This document shows, piece by piece, positions 40,506-41,988 of a stretch of DNA of 41,988 bases. Source of the DNA: an uncultured Pelagibacteraceae bacterium. GTDB lineage: Bacteria > Pseudomonadota > Alphaproteobacteria > Pelagibacterales > Pelagibacteraceae. Position 1 is the first letter of the stretch, and every line of letters begins with the position of its first letter. The DNA is taken from NCBI GenBank assembly GCA_902567945.1, contig CACFOC010000006.1, forward strand, positions 1-41,988, given 5' to 3'. Below the pieces are notes generated by a model that did not search any database, had not been told where the DNA came from, and saw nothing but the letters and a program-made list of their open reading frames with translations. The translations under genes and the position numbers were made by a program.

Positions 40506-41988
40506 ATTCTGTTTTTTAAGTTTTTAATACTCATTAAGATTTTTTCAGGTGTTGCTGGAGCATCAAGTTTAGGATTTATAGTGTAATTTCCTATAGACGC
40601 TATAGCATTTTTGATTGCAAAAAAAACTGACATGGCATTCATTAGCGGAGGTTCTCCTGTTGTTTTTGATTTATTTATCACATTTTCAATATTTTTTCCT
40701 TTCTTAAAAATTTCTGCATTAAATTTTTCGGGCATATCACTCACGGCTGGAATTTTATAGGTCGATGGCGAATGAGTAGTAATTTGACCATTAGTTTTCC
40801 AATTAACCTCTTCGCACCCCAACCAGCCTGCACCTTGAACAAAACCTCCTTCTATTTGTCCCATTTCAATCGCTGGATTAATGGCTCTGCCTGCATCATG
40901 TAGTATATCTGCTCGTAATATTTTATTTTCCCCAGTTAATATATCGATCATTACTTCGCTAACAGCAGCGCTATAACAAAAATAAAAGAATGGTCTGCCT
41001 TTAAAAGTTTTTTTATCAAAATGTATTTTTGGTGTTGCGTAAAAACCAGAAGAAGATAATGAAACTCTATTTAAATAAGCTTCTTTAACAAGTTTATTAA
41101 ATTTAAAGGATTTGCCCTTAAATTTTACCATTCCATTTTCATAAATTCCTTCGCTATTTCTAATTTTGTATTTTCGTTTTACGTATGCAGCTAAGTTCAT
41201 TTTAATTTTAGAAATTGCATTTAGAGTAGCTGCGCCATTAAGATCTGTAGTACTTGAAGCTGCGCTAGCACTAGTGTTTGGCACTTTATCAGTACGCGTA
41301 GCAGAAACTTTAATTTTACTAAAAGGTAAACCAAGTTCGTGTGCTGCTAATTGTGCAATTTTCGTATAAGTACCCTGTCCCATTTCTATTGCACCAGTAT
41401 TTACATGGACACTTCCATCGTCATAATAAATATGCACTAAGGCACCGGCTTGATTTAGATGCCAGGTAGTAAAACTAATTCCAAACTTTACAGGGGTTAA
41501 AGCTATGCCTTTTTTTATATATTTATTATCTAAGTTAAATTTTTTTATACTTAGTTGTCTACTTTTATAGTTTGAAGATTTTATAAGTTGATCAAAAATT
41601 TCTTGGATAACGTTGTCCTCAATCTTCATATTATAATGTGTTATATTTTTTTTCTTCTTTTGGTAAAAGTTTCTTCTTCTTATTTCTGCAGAATCTTTTT
41701 TAAGTGAAACTGCAATGTGGTCGATAATATTTTCAATCGCCATCATGCCTTGGTTACCACCGAAACCCCGAAAGGCTGTGTTCGAAGCGGTATTAGTTTT
41801 GCAAAGATAATTTTCTACTAGTACGTTTTCAAGATAATAAGCATTATCAATATGTAACAAGGCTCTCTCATTTATTGCTCCTGAAAGATCTGGAGATATT
41901 CCACATCTTGATGCTAGTTTTAATTTTAAACCTTTAATAACACCTAGCTCATCAAAACCCACTTCGTATTCTGAATAAAAATCATGTC
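40502..41988 (-). CDS. xdhB: Xanthine dehydrogenase molybdenum-binding subunit, C-terminal part (cut by window edge)
   Basis: The open frame runs to the edge of the window, and the residues before 41962 (HDFYSEYEVGFDELGV) match the start of this part of the family, so the gene continues to the right. Molybdopterin-binding motifs are NTAFRGFGGNQGMMAIENII, EMGQGTYTKIAQLAAHELGL, ASAASSTTDLNGAA and GQIEGGFVQGAGWLGCEEVN. The catalytic glutamate is in TTGEPPLMNAMSVF. It oxidises hypoxanthine or xanthine, with the FAD and FeS subunits expected upstream. It is translationally coupled to guaD. Confidence 0.92.
   Translation of the reverse strand, partial: HDFYSEYEVGFDELGVIKGLKLKLASRCGISPDLSGAINERALLHIDNAYYLENVLVENYLCKTNTASNTAFRGFGGNQGMMAIENIIDHIAVSLKKDSAEIRRRNFYQKKKKNITHYNMKIEDNVIQEIFDQLIKSSNYKSRQLSIKKFNLDNKYIKKGIALTPVKFGISFTTWHLNQAGALVHIYYDDGSVHVNTGAIEMGQGTYTKIAQLAAHELGLPFSKIKVSATRTDKVPNTSASAASSTTDLNGAATLNAISKIKMNLAAYVKRKYKIRNSEGIYENGMVKFKGKSFKFNKLVKEAYLNRVSLSSSGFYATPKIHFDKKTFKGRPFFYFCYSAAVSEVMIDILTGENKILRADILHDAGRAINPAIEMGQIEGGFVQGAGWLGCEEVNWKTNGQITTHSPSTYKIPAVSDMPEKFNAEIFKKGKNIENVINKSKTTGEPPLMNAMSVFFAIKNAIASIGNYTINPKLDAPATPEKILMSIKNLKNRI

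Noticed and set aside
1-41988. tRNA, rRNA, insertion sequences, prophage or toxin-antitoxin pairs
   Set aside because: The gaps are too short or lack the expected structures; none could be supported.

Overview
The window is AT-rich, tightly packed DNA with very short intergenic gaps, frequent 1-4 base start/stop overlaps and no gene-free stretch above 300 bases. GcrA, an NDUFA9-like reductase, PstA/PstC of the alphaproteobacterial kind, and the gene order aroA-cmk-rpsA-ihfB-pyrF-trpB-trpA-accD-folC-trxA point to an alphaproteobacterium. The low GC, lysine-rich proteins and compactness fit a streamlined marine lineage such as SAR11 (Pelagibacterales) or a similar group. That placement is an inference from style and content, not from a search. 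I see no tRNA, rRNA, CRISPR array, insertion sequence or prophage.

Layout. Positions 1-2040 hold a partial ABC-2 permease, gcrA and an Ldh_2-type dehydrogenase. Positions 2083-5141 are a zinc uptake locus: znuA diverges from znuC-znuB-zur across a Zur-like palindrome. Positions 5159-12268 are the phosphate locus, phoR, pstS, pstC-pstA-pstB-phoU-phoB, all on the minus strand. A strong hairpin terminator lies between pstS and pstC, and 11-base-periodic PhoB-type half-sites precede both genes. A PiT-superfamily permease diverges from phoR. Positions 14303-26216 are a long plus-strand run: rnd, kdsD, lptC, lptB, aroA, cmk, rpsA, ihfB, pyrF, trpB, trpA, accD, folC. It meets the minus-strand run trxA, sbcB, rmuC, a very basic coiled-coil protein, cfa and a DapA-like gene. 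Positions 32418-36858 hold a GT9 glycosyltransferase, a membrane J-protein, an oligopeptidase B, and a small heat shock gene with a sigma-32-type promoter and a ROSE-like RNA thermometer. Positions 37000-41988 are a purine region: NCS2 permease, phosphoribosyltransferase, a DUF1330 protein, a PuuD-like membrane protein without a cytochrome c domain, guanine deaminase and the molybdenum subunit of xanthine dehydrogenase (cut by the window end).

The most unusual signal is in 18595-26216. Cmk, TrpB, TrpA, AccD and FolC sit exactly where alphaproteobacterial synteny places them and have intact frames. Yet they have lost many residues that are nearly invariant in their families: the Cmk Walker A lysine, the TrpB catalytic glutamate (Asp here) and GQHG motif, the TrpA GVPFSDP loop, AccD glycine/arginine motifs, and the FolC GKGS and SPHL motifs. 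AroA, RpsA, PyrF and TrxA around them look ordinary. trpF is missing from its usual place between pyrF and trpB. Whether this is relaxed selection, co-adaptation or a new activity cannot be settled from the sequence alone. Other points of interest are the ROSE-like thermometer, a probable frameshift in an A8 run that splits the basic protein, and a PhoR with no membrane anchor.
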